DNA from: Drosophila persimilis
Taxonomy: Eukaryota; Arthropoda; Insecta; Diptera; Drosophilidae
Direction of reading: 5' to 3'
DNA length: 64,000 nt
Assembly (NCBI RefSeq): GCF_003286085.1
Contig: NW_020825576.1
Coordinates: 17,868 to 81,867 of the forward strand
In this document: in pieces, positions 1 through 11,732 of the stretch
How positions within the stretch are numbered: the first letter of the stretch is position 1
Layout: each line of letters begins with the position of its first letter
The notes under the pieces: generated by a model
The model's input: the letters and a program-made list of their open reading frames with translations, nothing else
The model's database searches: none
Told to the model about the DNA's origin: nothing
Made by a program: the position numbers and the translations under genes

Positions 1-1634
1 TCTGTGGCTTGAAGAAATATGGGTCTGCAAGTGGTAAGTTCTTCGGGATTTTCCAGTCACTCACGTTAAGTGTTTGATCAGGGTGGTACCCCGAAATGGA
101 CCTTAAAATCCAGAAATCAACCGAAAACTCACTACCAGTAATTCGCGACTTCACCACCGTGTGTATCTTTTTCTTGACTTGTGAATTGGATTCACCAATA
201 CCAAGCAAGTTGATACACGACTCCTCCCTACGGATCTGTAAGCGCTGTGCTAAGTCCTCAGTTATAAAATTGGTTTGAGACCCCGAGTCAAGCAGAGCTC
301 GGGCCAAAACATGTTCACCATTATTTGTTCGGACGCTTACGATCGACGTAGCCAGAATAACTCTATCCATAGCTGTCGCATGGAGAGCATGCGAAGTGGA
401 AGGTTGATTCTGATTAGGAGGAGGAGAAGAATTCTCTGGGGGTGATGGTAACGCTAGACTTTTATTCGCCACTGTGTACCTATGCAATAAGGTATGGTGT
501 GAGCAGCCACACAGTCGACACTTCTTAGCTTTGTATCATACTACAGAGTGGCCTGGCTGCAGACAATTGATGCACAAGGATGCAGTTTTTGCGAATTCGA
601 ACCTTTGCATTACTGGCAGCCGACCAAATGGACTGCAATCTGTCAACAAATGACCTTTCGCTTTGCAGTAGCTGCATTGTTGGTTTTTGGTATTCGCGGT
701 GGAACACGCGAATGAGCTCCGATTATGCAGCTTGCTTGGCACAGCTTTCTGCTTCTGCTTTGGTTTGTCCGAATTTTCGGCCGAAAGATGCTGATGTCTG
801 CGATTAAGCAACTTTTCACAGTCCGTCCAAAGTGGCAGTTTGTCATAATCGAGCTGTTCTTCCCATTTCTCTTTGGTCACCGGATCGACTCTGCTCAAGA
901 TGAGATGAATAATCATCGCATTCGAGATCTTTTTATCATCGCCTATCGACAACAACGAACCATAAATGGATGAGGCGGTATCGATAAGGTTCCTTAAGGA
1001 CGATGCTGATTGCTGAGTCATTTTGGGAAGACTAAATAGGGCATCAATGTGATTTTTAAAGATCAGACAATCATTATCGTAGACCCGTTTTAAGCTAGCC
1101 ATTGCTTTCTCGTAGTTGGTCTCGGTTACTTGGAAAGCCCTAACTGTTCCCAACGCTTCACCGGAGAGACACGAAAGCAAATGGTTGAACTTTTCGATAA
1201 TTGGAATGCTTTGGTCATTGTGAACTAGAGTCTCAAATAAACCTATGAAGTTTTTAAAGTCCGAAAAGTTGCAGCTGAACTGCGGCAGAGCTAACTTCGG
1301 AAGGCGAGCACGAGATGGGCCACCATAAGCTGGTACTGCCGGTATTGTCTCATGCGCAAATGAGAGACATTAATTTTGCCTTTGTGACAATTGAGAGTTC
1401 TTCCAACTCGACTCCAAATTCATCGTCAATGTCTATATCTTCAATCTTCTCTTGAAGTTCGCGTGCCGTGTCAATGCTACGCATCAGCGTTTCGAGTCTG
1501 CAATCGAGCTCCGTCAATACCAGCGGAATATCCCCCGCTTCTAAACGGTCCGCTAATAAACGAATGCCTTTGACACGGCAACTGCGCTTTTTCTTCAGCT
1601 CTTCAAGGACGATATTGTTGGCTTTTGAGGTCAT
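1..1634 (-). pseudogene. Bel/Pao retrotransposon gag and start of protease, broken, runs off the left edge
   Basis: Read on the minus strand, this is the gag-pol start of a Bel/Pao LTR retrotransposon. The likely start is the ATG near 1634 (MTSKANN). The region around 1330-540 has the gag body and a CCHC-type knuckle (CSYCKAKGHLLTDC) followed by a second Cys/His cluster (CINCLQPGH). Near 250-330 a retroviral-type aspartic protease core with the motif LLDSGSQTNFI is readable. Gag packages the RNA and the protease cuts the polyprotein. Breaks are visible: a frameshift at about 1350 and an in-frame TGA at 536-538, so the copy is dead. Family assignment rests on the gag architecture and the DSGSQ protease; the rest of pol lies outside the window. 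Confidence 0.8.
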
Positions 1635-1689
1635 ATTGATTCTCAATACAAGCAACTGAAGGCGAAAGATCGTTTCTAATAATCGTATT

Positions 1690-2056
1690 TAATGCCGAGA
1701 CACTCAATGAAATAATGGGTAATTGGATGTTGTGTATACGTATGCACCGACAACGATCGACGCTAAATTGATTTGCGAGGCACGACTTTGTCTTAATTGA
1801 TAGTTGGATCCTACTGACACCAAACGAATATACCCGACGAAAACAGGGTAGCGTGTCACTTGGTGTTTGGTTTGGATCAAGAGCGCCAAACAAAAGAACA
1901 ACGATAAGCAACGGTGAGGAGCGAAAGCGAGACGAAAAAATTCACCGCTGCAGCTGCGTATTGGTATGCGTGCTTGGCCAACGACCCAACTTTACATATA
2001 TTTGACACAACGAAAACGAGTAAGGGGTAAGATGTGACAGCGATTGCAGTTAAAAA
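1690..2056 (-). other. probable leader/LTR remnant of the same Bel element
   Basis: No gene is seen here. On the minus strand, a TGGCGCTC stretch near 1884 resembles the start of a primer-binding site just inside a 5' LTR, and it lies in the expected place upstream of gag. LTR ends are not clear because a DINE-1-like element begins at 2057. This is an inference from position only. Confidence 0.35.
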
Positions 2057-3131
2057 CGAGGGGGAACGCTGTGAGTTGCTGCGGACACCGCAACTCTACA
2101 GTTATACCCGATACTTAGTCAGTATGGCTCTCCTCCGGCAGACGCCGCTAATATTAAACGACACGACAAAGAGTGCGTGCGAGAGAGACAGAAAATCAGT
2201 CTGAGCATGACGTCGGGCGCTGCGTAGCCACTGCAAATTGATTTGTTCCTTTTGGCTATAAAAATGATCTGATCTGATCCAGATTCAGCAATCTGATAGA
2301 TATGGTCGTTATCTATGATTCTGCGTTTTTAGTTTTCTCAAATCTGCAATATTGTGGATGCAACAGATTTTCGTCCTTTGTGTGGGCGGAAGGGGGTGGG
2401 GCGAAATTTTGAGATATACGTTTTATAGTGAGATCTAACAGGAGTACGGACACTAATTTTGGTTACTCTAGCCTTAATACTCTCTGAGATTTGAGAATAT
2501 CCCCAGATTTACATCCTTTGCGGGGTCGGAAGGGGGTGTGGCGAAATTTTGAAACAAACTCGTCTCGGTCTGATATATTAGGAGTGTGGATACCAAATTT
2601 GGTTGCTCTAGCTTTTATAGTCTCTGAGACCGCCTATGCTACGTGTGTGTTAGAGAGAGACAGGGCGAGAAAAAATGAAATTGTTTTCTTGATGCTGGCT
2701 ATAATAGTAATACGATCCAATTCAGATTCTGCAGTCTAAAAGATATGGTCATTCTCTACGATTCTGCGTTTTTGGTTTTATCGTATCTTTAAAAATGTGG
2801 ATGCCACAGATTTTCGTCCTTTGTGGGGGCGGAAGTGGGCGGGGCAAAATTTTGAAATAATTTTGTAGCAGTGACATATCACAGAAGTCTGGATCCAAAA
2901 CATCGTTGCTCTAGCTCTTATAGTCTTTGAGCACTAGGCGCTGAAGGGGACGGACAGACGGACAGACGGACGGACGGACAGACAGACAGGGCTCAATCGA
3001 CTCGGCTATTGATGCTGATCAAGAATATATATACTTTATAGGGTCGGAAACGATTCCTTCTGGACGTTACACACATCCACTTTTACCACAAATCTAATAT
3101 ACCCCAATACTCATTTTGAGTATCGGGTATA
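2057..3131 (+). mobile_element. DINE-1/INE-1-like element, copy 1
   Basis: This is a non-autonomous element of the DINE-1 (Helentron-related) type. One end begins CGAGGGGGAACG. The other end is a hairpin in which CAATACTCATTTTGAGTATCGGG folds on itself, next to a short array of GGACGGACAGAC repeats. The body contains blocks ending in GGGGGCGGAAGTGGGCGGGG and a conserved stretch ACGATTCCTTCTGGACGTTA. It encodes no protein; short reading frames over it are spurious. Strand is given as + when the CGAGGGGG end is at the low coordinate. The family call rests on the tetranucleotide GGAC/GTCC array and the TATACCCGATACT end, which are hallmarks of Drosophila DINE-1. Confidence 0.75.
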
Positions 3132-3135
3132 AAAA

Positions 3136-3372
3136 ACTCGTGGGCATCAACAACAGCAGCGAGAGTCACAGAAGCACGCCCCCCAACCACAGCTATACCA
3201 GCAGCCTGGGGCCCCATATGTGAATGACCAGCTAATGCAGGTAGTGCACCAAAATCTTCTCCTTGTAAGTGAAATGTGCAAAAAAATGGATGCCCTTATA
3301 GATCTATGGCATACTTTTATTATCTCTAATAAAGGACAAACTATTCCCACCGCTAATGACATTGTAAATTAA
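3136..3372 (+). pseudogene. C-terminal fragment of a Gln-rich gag-like reading frame
   Basis: A plus-strand frame of about 75 codons ends at TAA 3370-3372. It starts inside a Gln-rich tract (HQQQQRESQKH) and continues with a helical, coiled-coil-like stretch around VHQNLLLVSEMCKKMDALID. The left side is cut off by DINE copy 1. Composition and order resemble the C-terminus of a non-LTR ORF1/gag protein, but I do not recognise the element. The following bases to 3465 hold no gene. Confidence 0.35.
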
Positions 3373-3465
3373 TTATTACGCCGAAATACCGTATAGTACA
3401 AACACTATTTCGGCCAACAATACAGCCAATCCTCTAGCTACTACCACCATAAATGTAAATACAAA

Positions 3466-4618
3466 CGAGGGGGAACGTTGTGAGTTGCTGCGGACACCGC
3501 AACTCTAAGGTTATACCCGATACTAAGTCAGTATGGCTCTCCTCCGGCAGACGCCGCTAATATTTAACGACACGACAAAGAGTGCGTGCGAGAGAGACAG
3601 AAAATCAGTCTGAGCGTGACGTCGGGCGCTGCGTAGCCACTGCAAATTGATTTGTTCCTTTTGGCTAAAAAAATGGTCTGATCTGATCCAGATTCAGCAA
3701 TCTAATAGATATGGTCAGTATCTATGATTCTGCGTTTTTAGTTTTCTCAAATCTGCAATATTGTGGATGCAACAGATTTTCGTCCTTTGTGGGGGCGGAT
3801 GGAGGTGGGGCGAAATTCTGAGATATACGTTTTATAGTGACATCTTAAAGGAGTGTGTGCACCAAATTTGGTTACTATAGCCTTAATAGTCTCTGAGATT
3901 TGTGGTTGCCTCAGATTTTCGTCCTTTGCGGGGGCGGAAGGGGGTGTGGCGAAATTTGGACAGGAAACGGTCAAGGTCCGATATCACAGGAGTGTGGATA
4001 CCAAATTTGGTTGCTCTGGCTTTTATAGGTTCTGAGATCCTTGAACTCATATTTTGCAATTGGCAAAACCGACCATGAAACCTGTGTGTTAGAGTGAGAC
4101 AGAGCGAGAAAGAGTGAAATTGTTTTCGTGATTCTGGCTGTAATAATTATACGATCTGGTTCAGATGTTGCACTCTAGAAGATATAGTCATCTTCTACGA
4201 TTCTGCGTTTTTACTTTTCTCGTATCGTCGAAATTGTGGATGCCACAGATTTTCGCCCTTTGTGGGGGCGGAAGTGGGCGGGGCAAAGTTTTGAAATATT
4301 TTTGGAGCAGTGACATATCACAGAAGTCTGGATCCAAAACATCGTTGCTCTAGCTCTTATAGTCTTTGAGCATTAGGCGCTGAAGGGGACGGACAGACGG
4401 ACAGACGGACGGACGGACAGACGGACAGACGGACGGACGGACAGACGGACAGACGGACGGACGGACAGACAGACATGGCTCAATCGACTCGGCTATTGAT
4501 GCTGATCAAGAATATATATACTTTATGAGGTCGGAAACGATTCCTTCTGGACGTTACACACATACACTTTTACCACAAATCTAATATACCCCAATACTCA
4601 TTTTGAGTATCGGGTATA
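3466..4618 (+). mobile_element. DINE-1-like element, copy 2
   Basis: This is a full-length copy with both ends, CGAGGGGGAACG at the left and the GAGTATCGGGTATA hairpin at the right. It has an expanded array of GGACGGACAGAC-type repeats (about 4387-4465). It is the left arm partner of copy 5 (7608-8720), to which it is inverted and very similar. Confidence 0.75.
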
Positions 4619-4993
4619 AAAATGAGTTATATGTGTAGTTATTGCGTCCAACAGGGTTAGATGTACATATGTATATATGTATTAATATCTATGCTCAACT
4701 CTAACTACAGCATGCAATCTAGATCTACTATGTCATACGTATGTGCCAAGAATTGAAAGCGAGGTGCAATTGTTACAGCACAAGACAATAATTGCGAGTT
4801 TTTTAATCTTTTCGTCTTCACTCTTTAAATTTTTTGCACAAATACCTCTTGATAAGATTGGAAATTCCAGGTGCTGTACTCTCCTCTTCTGATGCTGGAT
4901 GCTCCACTTGGATCTCCTTTGGTAGATGATATATATATCTCCTTTTGTATATAGCTGCAGACAGGGTATTGCACGACCGACGCGGTGATTTTT
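4619..4993. repeat. spacer repeat, left copy of inverted pair
   Basis: AT-rich unrecognised sequence lies between two DINE copies. A 60-codon frame on the minus strand occurs identically but for one residue in the inverted copy at 7233-7607. No promoter or protein family is recognised, and the frame is probably not a gene. Confidence 0.6.
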
Positions 4994-5634
4994 TATACCC
5001 GATACTCAAAATGAGTATTGGGGTATATTAGATTTGTGGTAAAAGTGGATGTGTGTAACGTCCAGAAGGAATCGTTTCCGACCCCATAAATTATATGTAT
5101 ATATTCTTGATCAGCATCAATAGCCGAGTCGATTGAGCCATGTCTGTCTGTCCGTCTGTCCGTCTGTCCGTCCGTCCGTCCGTCCGTCTGTCCGTCCCCT
5201 TCAGTGCCCAATGCTCAAAGACTATAAGAGCTAGAGCAACGATGTTTTGGATCCAGACTTCTGTGATATGTCACTGCTACAAAAATATTTCTAAACTTCG
5301 CCCCACCCCCTTCCGCCCCCACAAAGGACGAGAATCAGTTGCATCCACAATATTGCAGATTCGAGAAAACTAAAAACGCAGAATCATAGAGAATGACCAT
5401 ATCTATCCAGTTGCTGAATTTGGATCAGATCAGATCATTTTTATAGCCAAAAGGAACAAATCAATTTGCAGTGACCGACGTCACGCTCAGACTGATTTTC
5501 TGTCTCTCTCGCACGTACTCTTTGTCGTGTCGTTTAATATTAGCGGCGTCTGCCGGAGGAGAGCCACACTGACTTAGTATCGGGTATAACTGTAGAGTTG
5601 CGGTGTCCGCAGCAACTCACAACGTTCTCCCTCG
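4994..5634 (-). mobile_element. DINE-1-like element, copy 3, internally shortened
   Basis: Begins with the TATACCCGATACTC hairpin and ends with CTCCCTCGTT. At about 640 bp it lacks roughly half of the middle found in full copies, so it is an internal deletion derivative. Confidence 0.72.
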
Positions 5635-5827
5635 TTTAGTTTTGTTTGTTGAATTCTTTGCACACACGTCGCGGTCAATTTGGCAATTTAGCTGCAGCAC
5701 ATATGCATGTACATACATGTAGGTATAATAGATTTTGGTTATTGATCTATTCTCCACTGTGTCACTGTCACTTTTGTCTTCCACTTTTATTAATACGTTT
5801 AATTTGCACGTCCACCCGGGGGCGCCA
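5635..5827 (-). other. leader of a Bel-type LTR element with primer-binding-site-like start
   Basis: On the minus strand the sequence directly inside the adjoining LTR begins TGGCGCCCCCGGG, placed exactly where a tRNA primer-binding site would be. The rest is an untranslated leader up to the edge of DINE copy 3. No coding sequence remains. Confidence 0.55.
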
Positions 5828-6110
5828 TGAAAATTTAGAATATTTTTTCTAAAATAAAGAGACCGAAAAACTTGGGTGACTGCAAACTTGTATTTTATGA
5901 CGACGAAAAAAAAGGAGTGCGTGCGTTCGTTTTCATAGATTTTTCTCGACTTCTCTTCATATATTCAAACAATTTCTTCTGCGCCTATCTTACCTACGGT
6001 TGCAAAGCGGGGCGAATTCGCCAAGAGCGAGAGAGCGAGCTTATATTGCGCTCCTGCTTTGCCCTAGCCTAACTTACACTAGACTTCATAAAATACGATC
6101 CTAATAACAA
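5828..6110 (-). mobile_element. Bel-type LTR, 5' copy, truncated
   Basis: It matches the 309-bp LTR at 27882-28190 over about 280 bp, in the same minus orientation, and contains the same run of A residues after GACGACG. About 28 bp at its high-coordinate end are missing, where DINE copy 4 begins. Together with the leader at 5635-5827 it is the 5' end of an element related to the pol remnant at 28-30 kb. Confidence 0.7.
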
Positions 6111-7232
6111 CGAGGGGGAACGTTGTGAGTTGCTGCGGACACCGCAACTCTACAGTTATACCCGATACTAAGTCAGTATGGCTCTCCTCCGGCAGACGCC
6201 GCTAATATTAAACGACACGACAAAGAGTGCGTGCGAGAGAGACAGAAAATCAGTCTGAGCGTGACGTCGGGCGCTGCGTAGCCACTAAAAATTGATTTCT
6301 TGCTTTTGGCTACAAAAATGATCCGATCTGATCCAGATTCGGCAACCGGATAGATATGGTCATTTTCTATGATTCTGCGTTTTTAGTTTACTCGAATTTG
6401 CAATATTGTGGATGCAACAGATTTTCGTCCTTTGTGTGGGCGGAAGGGGGTGGGGCGAAATTTTGAGATATACGTTTTATAGTGAGATCTAACAGGAGTG
6501 CGGATACCAGATTTGGCTACTCTAGCCTTAATAGTCTCTGAGATTTATGAATATCCCCAGATCTGCATCCTTTGCGGGGGCGGAAGGGGGTGTGGCGAAA
6601 TTTTGAAACAAACTCGTCTCGGTCCGATATATTAGGAGTGTGGATACCAAATTTGGTTGCTCTAGCTTTTATAGTCTCTGAGATCTAGGCGCTAATGTTT
6701 TACTCTAAGCAAAGCCGCCTATGCTACGTGTGTGTTAGAGAGAGACAGGGCGAGAAAAAATGAAATTGTTTTCTTGATGCTGGCTATAATAATAATACGA
6801 TCCAATTCAGATTCCGCAGTCTAAAAGATATGGTCATTCTCTACGATTCTGCGTTTTTTGTTTTCTCGTATCTTTAAAATTGTGGATGCCACAGATTTTC
6901 GCCCTTTGTGGGGGCGGAAGTGGGCGGGGCAAAGTTTTGAAATATTTTTGTAGCAGTGACATATCACAGAAGTCTGGATCCAAAACATCGTTGCTCTAGC
7001 TCTTATAGTCTTTGAGCACTAGGCGCTGAAGGGGACGGACAGACGGACAGACGGACGGACGGACAGACGGACAGACGGACAGACAGACATGGCTCAATCG
7101 ACTCGGCTATTGATGCTGATCAAGAATATATATACTTTATGGGGTCGGAAACGATTCCTTCTGGACGTTACACACATCCACTTTTACCACAAATCTAATA
7201 TACCCCAATACTCATTTTGAGTATCGGGTATA
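6111..7232 (+). mobile_element. DINE-1-like element, copy 4
   Basis: Full-length copy with CGAGGGGG at the left and the GAGTATCGGGTATA end at the right. It interrupts the Bel-type LTR at 5828-6110. Its last bases adjoin the inverted spacer repeat. Confidence 0.75.
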
Positions 7233-7607
7233 AAAAATCACCGCGTCGGTCGTGCAATACCCTGTCTGCAGCTATATACAAAAGGAGATATATATATCAT
7301 CTACCAAAGGAGATCCAAGTGGAGCATCCAGCATCAGAAGAGGAGAGTACAGCACCTGGAATTTCCAATCTTATCAAGAGGTATTTGTGCAAAAAATTGA
7401 AAGAGTGAAGACGAAAAGATTAAAAAACTCGCAATTATTGTCTTGTGCTGTAACAATTGCACCTCGCTTTCAATTCTTGGCACATACGTATGACATAGTA
7501 GATCTAGATTGCATGCTGTAGTTAGAGTTGAGCATAGATATTAATACATATATACATATGTACATCTAACCCTGTTGGACGCAATAACTACACATATAAC
7601 TCATTTT
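7233..7607. repeat. spacer repeat, right copy of inverted pair
   Basis: Reverse complement of 4619-4993 with very few differences, including the same short reading frame on the opposite strand. It marks a recent inverted duplication rather than two independent insertions. Confidence 0.6.
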
Positions 7608-8720
7608 TATACCCGATACTCAAAATGAGTATTGGGGTATATTAGATTTGTGGTAAAAGTGTATGTGTGTAACGTCCAGAAGGAATCGTTTCCGACCCCA
7701 TAAAGTATATATATTCTTGATCAGCATCAATAGCCGAGTCGATTGAGCCATGTCTGTCTGTCCGTCCGTCCGTCTGTCCGTCTGTCCGTCTGTCCGTCCC
7801 CTTCAGCGCCTAATGCTCAAAGACTATAAGAGCTAGAGCAACGATGTTTTGGATCCAGACTTCTGTGATATGTCACTGCTCCAAAAATATTTCAAAACTT
7901 TGCCCCGCCCACTTCCGCCCCCACAAAGGGCGAAAATCTGTGGCATCCACAATTTCGACGATACGAGAAAAGTAAAAACGCAGAATCGTAGAAGATGACT
8001 ATATCTTCTAGAGTGCAACATCTGAACCAGATCGTATAATTATTACAGCCAGAATCACGAAAACAATTTCACTCTTTCTCGCTCTGTCTCACTCTAACAC
8101 ACAGGTTTCATGGTCGGTTTTGCCAATTGCAAAATATGAGTTCAAGGATCTCAGAACCCATAAGAGCTAGAGCAACCAAATTTGGTATCCACACTCCTGT
8201 GATATCGGACATTGACCATTTTGTGTCAAAATTTCGCCACACCCCCTTCCGCCCACGCAAAGGACGAAAATCTGAGGCAACCACAAATCTCAGAGACTAT
8301 TAAGGCTAGAGTAACCAAATTTGGTACACACACTCCTTTAAGATGTCACTATAAAACGTATATCTCAGAATTTCGCCCCACCCCCATCCGCCCCCACAAA
8401 GGACGAAAATCTGTTGCATCCACAATATTGCAGATTCGAGAAAACTAAAAACGCAGAATCATAGAGAATGACTATATCTATCCGGTTGCTGAATTTGGAT
8501 CAGATCAGATAATTTTTGTAGCCAAAAGGAGCAAATCAATTTGCATTGGCTACGCAGCGCCCGACGTCACGCACAGACTGATTTTCTGTCTCTCGCGCAC
8601 GCATTCTTTGTCGTGTCGTTTAATATTAGCGGCGTCTGCCGGAGGAGAGCCATACTGACTTAGTATCGGTTATAACTGTAGAGTTGCGGTGTCCGCAGCA
8701 ACTCACAACGTTCCCCCTCG
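7608..8720 (-). mobile_element. DINE-1-like element, copy 5
   Basis: Full-length copy inverted relative to copy 2 and sharing its variants in the block near 7833-8021. It is followed without spacer by copy 6. Confidence 0.75.
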
Positions 8721-8721
8721 T

Positions 8722-9351
8722 TATACCCGATACTCAAATTGAGTATTGGGGTATATTAGATTTGTGGTAAAAGTGGATGTGTGTAACGTCCAGAAGGAAT
8801 CGTTTCCGACCCTATAAAGTATATATATTCTTGATCAGCATCAATAGCCGAGTCGATTGAGCCCTGTCTGTCTGTCCGTCCGTCCGTCTGTCCGTCTGTT
8901 CGTCTGTCCGTCTGTCCGTCCCCTTCAGCGCCTAATGCTCAAAGACTATAAGAGCTAGAGCAACGATGTTTTGGATCCAGACTTCTGTGATATGTCACTG
9001 CTCCAAAAATATTTCAAAACTTTGCCCCGCCCACTTCCGCCCCCACAAAGGGCGAAAATCTGTGGCATCCACAATTTCGACGATACGAGAAAACTAAAAA
9101 CGCAGAATCGTAGAAGATGACCATATCTATTAGATTGCTGAATCTGGATCAGCCAAAAGGAACAAATCAATTTGCAGTGGCTACGCAGCGCCCGACGTCA
9201 CGCTCAGACTGATTTTCTGTCTCTCTCGCACGCACTCTTTGTCGTGTCGTTAAATATTAGCGGCGTCTGCCGGAGGAGAGCCATACTGACTTAGTATCGG
9301 GTATAACCTTAGAGTTGCGGTGTCCGCAGCAACTCACAACGTTCCCCCTCG
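8722..9351 (-). mobile_element. DINE-1-like element, copy 6, shortened
   Basis: Starts with TATACCCGATACTC and ends CCCCCTCG. It is about 630 bp because the central blocks are deleted around 9120-9155. It sits head to tail with copy 5. Confidence 0.72.
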
Positions 9352-9548
9352 TTTTTTACTGTATTGAAGCTGTAAGTGACCCAATTTCCTTGTTCTCTTT
9401 TGCGCCTGAATTCGTAAAATCGTAAAAGGCATGCGCAGCGGCCAGCCGCTGCTGATAAGAGAGCGCAACGCTTGCGTTCCCCACGCTCGAAGCTTTTCGT
9501 TCTCGTCGTTGCCAATTCTGCTTTAAGCTGGCAGTGCTCGCTTTCCAT
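9352..9548. other. unassigned flank of the solo LTR
   Basis: No gene, RNA or repeat is recognised. The last four bases, CCAT at 9545-9548, are the left target duplication of the solo LTR. Confidence 0.5.
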
Positions 9549-10418
9549 TGTGAGGAACCATGGTTCCCACAGGCCGAGTGCGACCAAAGGCACAGTCGGA
9601 TAAAAGCTGACGGCCGGCCGGATAAGGCGAAGGTCAGGCCAGATGCCCCCGGTTATCCGGACGCGGCGAAGAGGCCAAGGGCCTCGAGAGGGGAAGTGCC
9701 CTGCTCTCGGAGAGAGAGACACAAGAGAGGCAAAGGAAACGGCGGGATCGGGCCAGCAGTAATTTGGCGCATGACCAAATAAGGGCACGGGATCACGCCG
9801 CCGGCCAGGCCCCGTTACGAAGGCCGTGGAAACCAGGAGACGGCGATGGAAAACTACCGACGCCGAGCCGGGGCCTGGCAAGGGGCTATAAAAGGAGGCG
9901 GCGGCGTCAAAGCGGGTCTCTTGTCACGCAGATAAGTAAGCGCGCGCGCACGTTGAGACCCGGTCGAAACGCAAGAGTGATACTCGGTACGAAACAAAGA
10001 AGTGTAGTGAAGTGTAGCAGCAGGCAGACAGGCCCCGCCTGCCCCCCCAGAGTAAGTCTAAATTAAGTGAAGATCCCCGTACGCCGGTGGAAGCTAGGAG
10101 GGGAGTGCGAGACGTGGAGTGCGGATTCGAGTGGCGGACCAAAGCAATAGCGGAGGTCAACTTGCCCCAATCAATAGCCTCGACGCTGCCACACCCGACG
10201 AGAGCCCCCGCGTGGTGGAGATCGGTAGTTAAGAGAAACTGTAACACCTAGCCCTAAGTCCTAATAGAATTGCGAATAAAGCGAAATTCAAATACAAAGA
10301 AAAGGAAAGTCTTATCATTTGTCGTTGGGGGCAACAATAAAAATACGTTGCTGCGAATCTGCCGACCGCTGAGCAAGCCCAGCAAACTCAAGCGGGCCCA
10401 AAAAGCAGGTTCGTTACA
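9549..10418 (+). mobile_element. solo LTR of a Ty3/gypsy-like retrotransposon
   Basis: An 870-bp block starts TGTGAGGAACC and ends GTTCGTTACA, so it has the TG...CA ends of an LTR. It is flanked on both sides by the same four bases, CCAT (9545-9548 and 10419-10422), which is a target site duplication. A TATA box (CTATAAAAGG, about 9886-9895) and AATAAA signals (about 10275 and 10336) give it a + transcription direction. There is no second LTR and no interior, so it arose by recombination between two LTRs. The superfamily is inferred from the 4-bp duplication and LTR size; the exact family is not recognised. Confidence 0.75.
9886..9895 (+). promoter_or_regulatory. TATA box of the solo LTR
   Basis: CTATAAAAGG lies in the middle of the solo LTR, about 385 bp upstream of its first AATAAA signal, as in the U3/R arrangement of insect LTRs. 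Confidence 0.55.
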
Positions 10419-10422
10419 CCAT

Positions 10423-11033
10423 GCATTTTTGTAATGCATTGAAACGTAGCCGACAAATACACTAACAACAAAAAAAAGAAAATTTTTTTTAATCTCCTTA
10501 AACCAACAACCATAAAAATGTTTTTTTATTTTTAATTAAATTGCGTTTTGGCTCACCATGGCGGTACGCTGGTGTGACCCCCTCGGCTTTTTATAATTTT
10601 TTAATTTTTCGTTTTTTCTTTATACATATTTAATTTCCTTATTTCTAATATCATATATTATATTCATATACGCTCTCGTTTATATATACATACCTCTATA
10701 AATATAAACGTTTCTCTTTCTCCTTTAGAGATTAAGCCTCATATTTTTGTAATGAATTGTTTTGTAATGAATTCCCATTAATTGTTGCCGTTATTAAGGA
10801 TCATGTGGCGCCAAGATGACGTAACCTAGCAGAAGTAGAGCGTTTATTTTAGGGATCGTTACCCATTACTCAGCCTATTTGGACCGGTGCGATCAAGGAA
10901 GGGTGGGCATACCGAGTTGCAATGACACCGCAAGCAACTCCCGCTCGAATTAGTTCCGCTGACTCATCTCCCTACACTATCATTTCTCTGTAAATTTCTT
11001 CCGTCTGAACCTTGAACCGCACAAGAAACTTAT
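10423..11033. other. AT-rich unassigned sequence
   Basis: No gene or known repeat is seen. The first half is strongly AT-rich with TATATA runs near 10655-10700; the second half is of mixed composition. It separates the solo LTR from the next DINE cluster. Confidence 0.4.
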
Positions 11034-11727
11034 TATACCCGATACTCAAAATGAGTATTGGGGTATATTAGATTTGTGGTAAAAGTGGATGTGTGTAACG
11101 TCCAGAAGGAATCGTTTCCGACCCTATAAAGTATATATATTCTTGATCAGCATCAATAGCCGAGTCGATTGAGCCCTGTCTGTCTGTCCGTCCGTCCGTC
11201 TGTCCGTCTGTCCGTCCCCTTCAGCGCCTAATGCTCAAAGACTATAAGAGCTAGAGCAACGATGTTTTGGATCCAGACTTCTGTGATATGTCACTGCTCC
11301 AAAAATATTTCAAAACTTTGCCCCGCCCACTTCCGCCCCCACAAAGGGCGAAAATCTGTGGCATCCACAATTTCGACGATACGAGAAAACTAAAAACGCA
11401 GAATCGTAGAAGATGACTATATCTTCTAGAGGCCATGTTTTCTAGAGAAAACTAAAAACGCAGAATCATAGAGAATGACTATATCTATCCGGTTGCTGAA
11501 TTTGGATCAGATCAGATAATTTTTGTAGCCAAAAGGAACAAATCAATTTGCATTGGCTACGCAGCGCCCGACGTCACGCTCAGACTGATTTTCTGTCTCT
11601 CTCGCACGCATTCTTTGTCGTGTCGTTTAATATTAGCGGCGTCTGCCGGAGGAGAGCCATACTGACTTAGTATCGGGTATAACTGTAGAAATGCGGTGTC
11701 CGCAGCAACTCACAACGTTCCCCCTCG
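11034..11727 (-). mobile_element. DINE-1-like element, copy 7, shortened
   Basis: About 690 bp, with a deletion joining two blocks near 11430-11450. It shares the unusual variant AAATGCGGTG near 11689 with copy 10 in inverted form, which ties both into the second inverted repeat. Confidence 0.72.
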
Positions 11728-11732
11728 TTTTT

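Larger units (their letters stand above)
3466..8720. repeat. large inverted repeat built from DINE copies and a shared spacer
   Basis: The order DINE (+), 375-bp spacer, DINE (-) at 3466-5634 is mirrored by DINE (+), the same spacer inverted, DINE (-) at 6111-8720. The spacer at 4619-4993 and that at 7233-7607 are reverse complements over essentially their whole length, and the flanking DINE arms share diagnostic variants. The unpaired centre is 5635-6110. Arms are certain from about 4165 to 5012 against 7214 to 8021; the outer extent is approximate. Confidence 0.75.

Noticed and set aside
4387-4465. GGACGGACAGAC arrays considered as a CRISPR-like or satellite array
   Set aside because: They are the internal microsatellite of DINE-1-like elements, without spacers, and occur in every copy.
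5140-5373. Short frame reading SVCPSVRLSVRPSVR-type repeats
   Set aside because: It is a translation of the GTCC repeat of a DINE copy; no evidence of coding.
9309-9881. 190-codon minus-strand frame over the solo LTR boundary
   Set aside because: It crosses the LTR edge and target duplication, has no recognisable domain, and runs against the LTR transcription direction.
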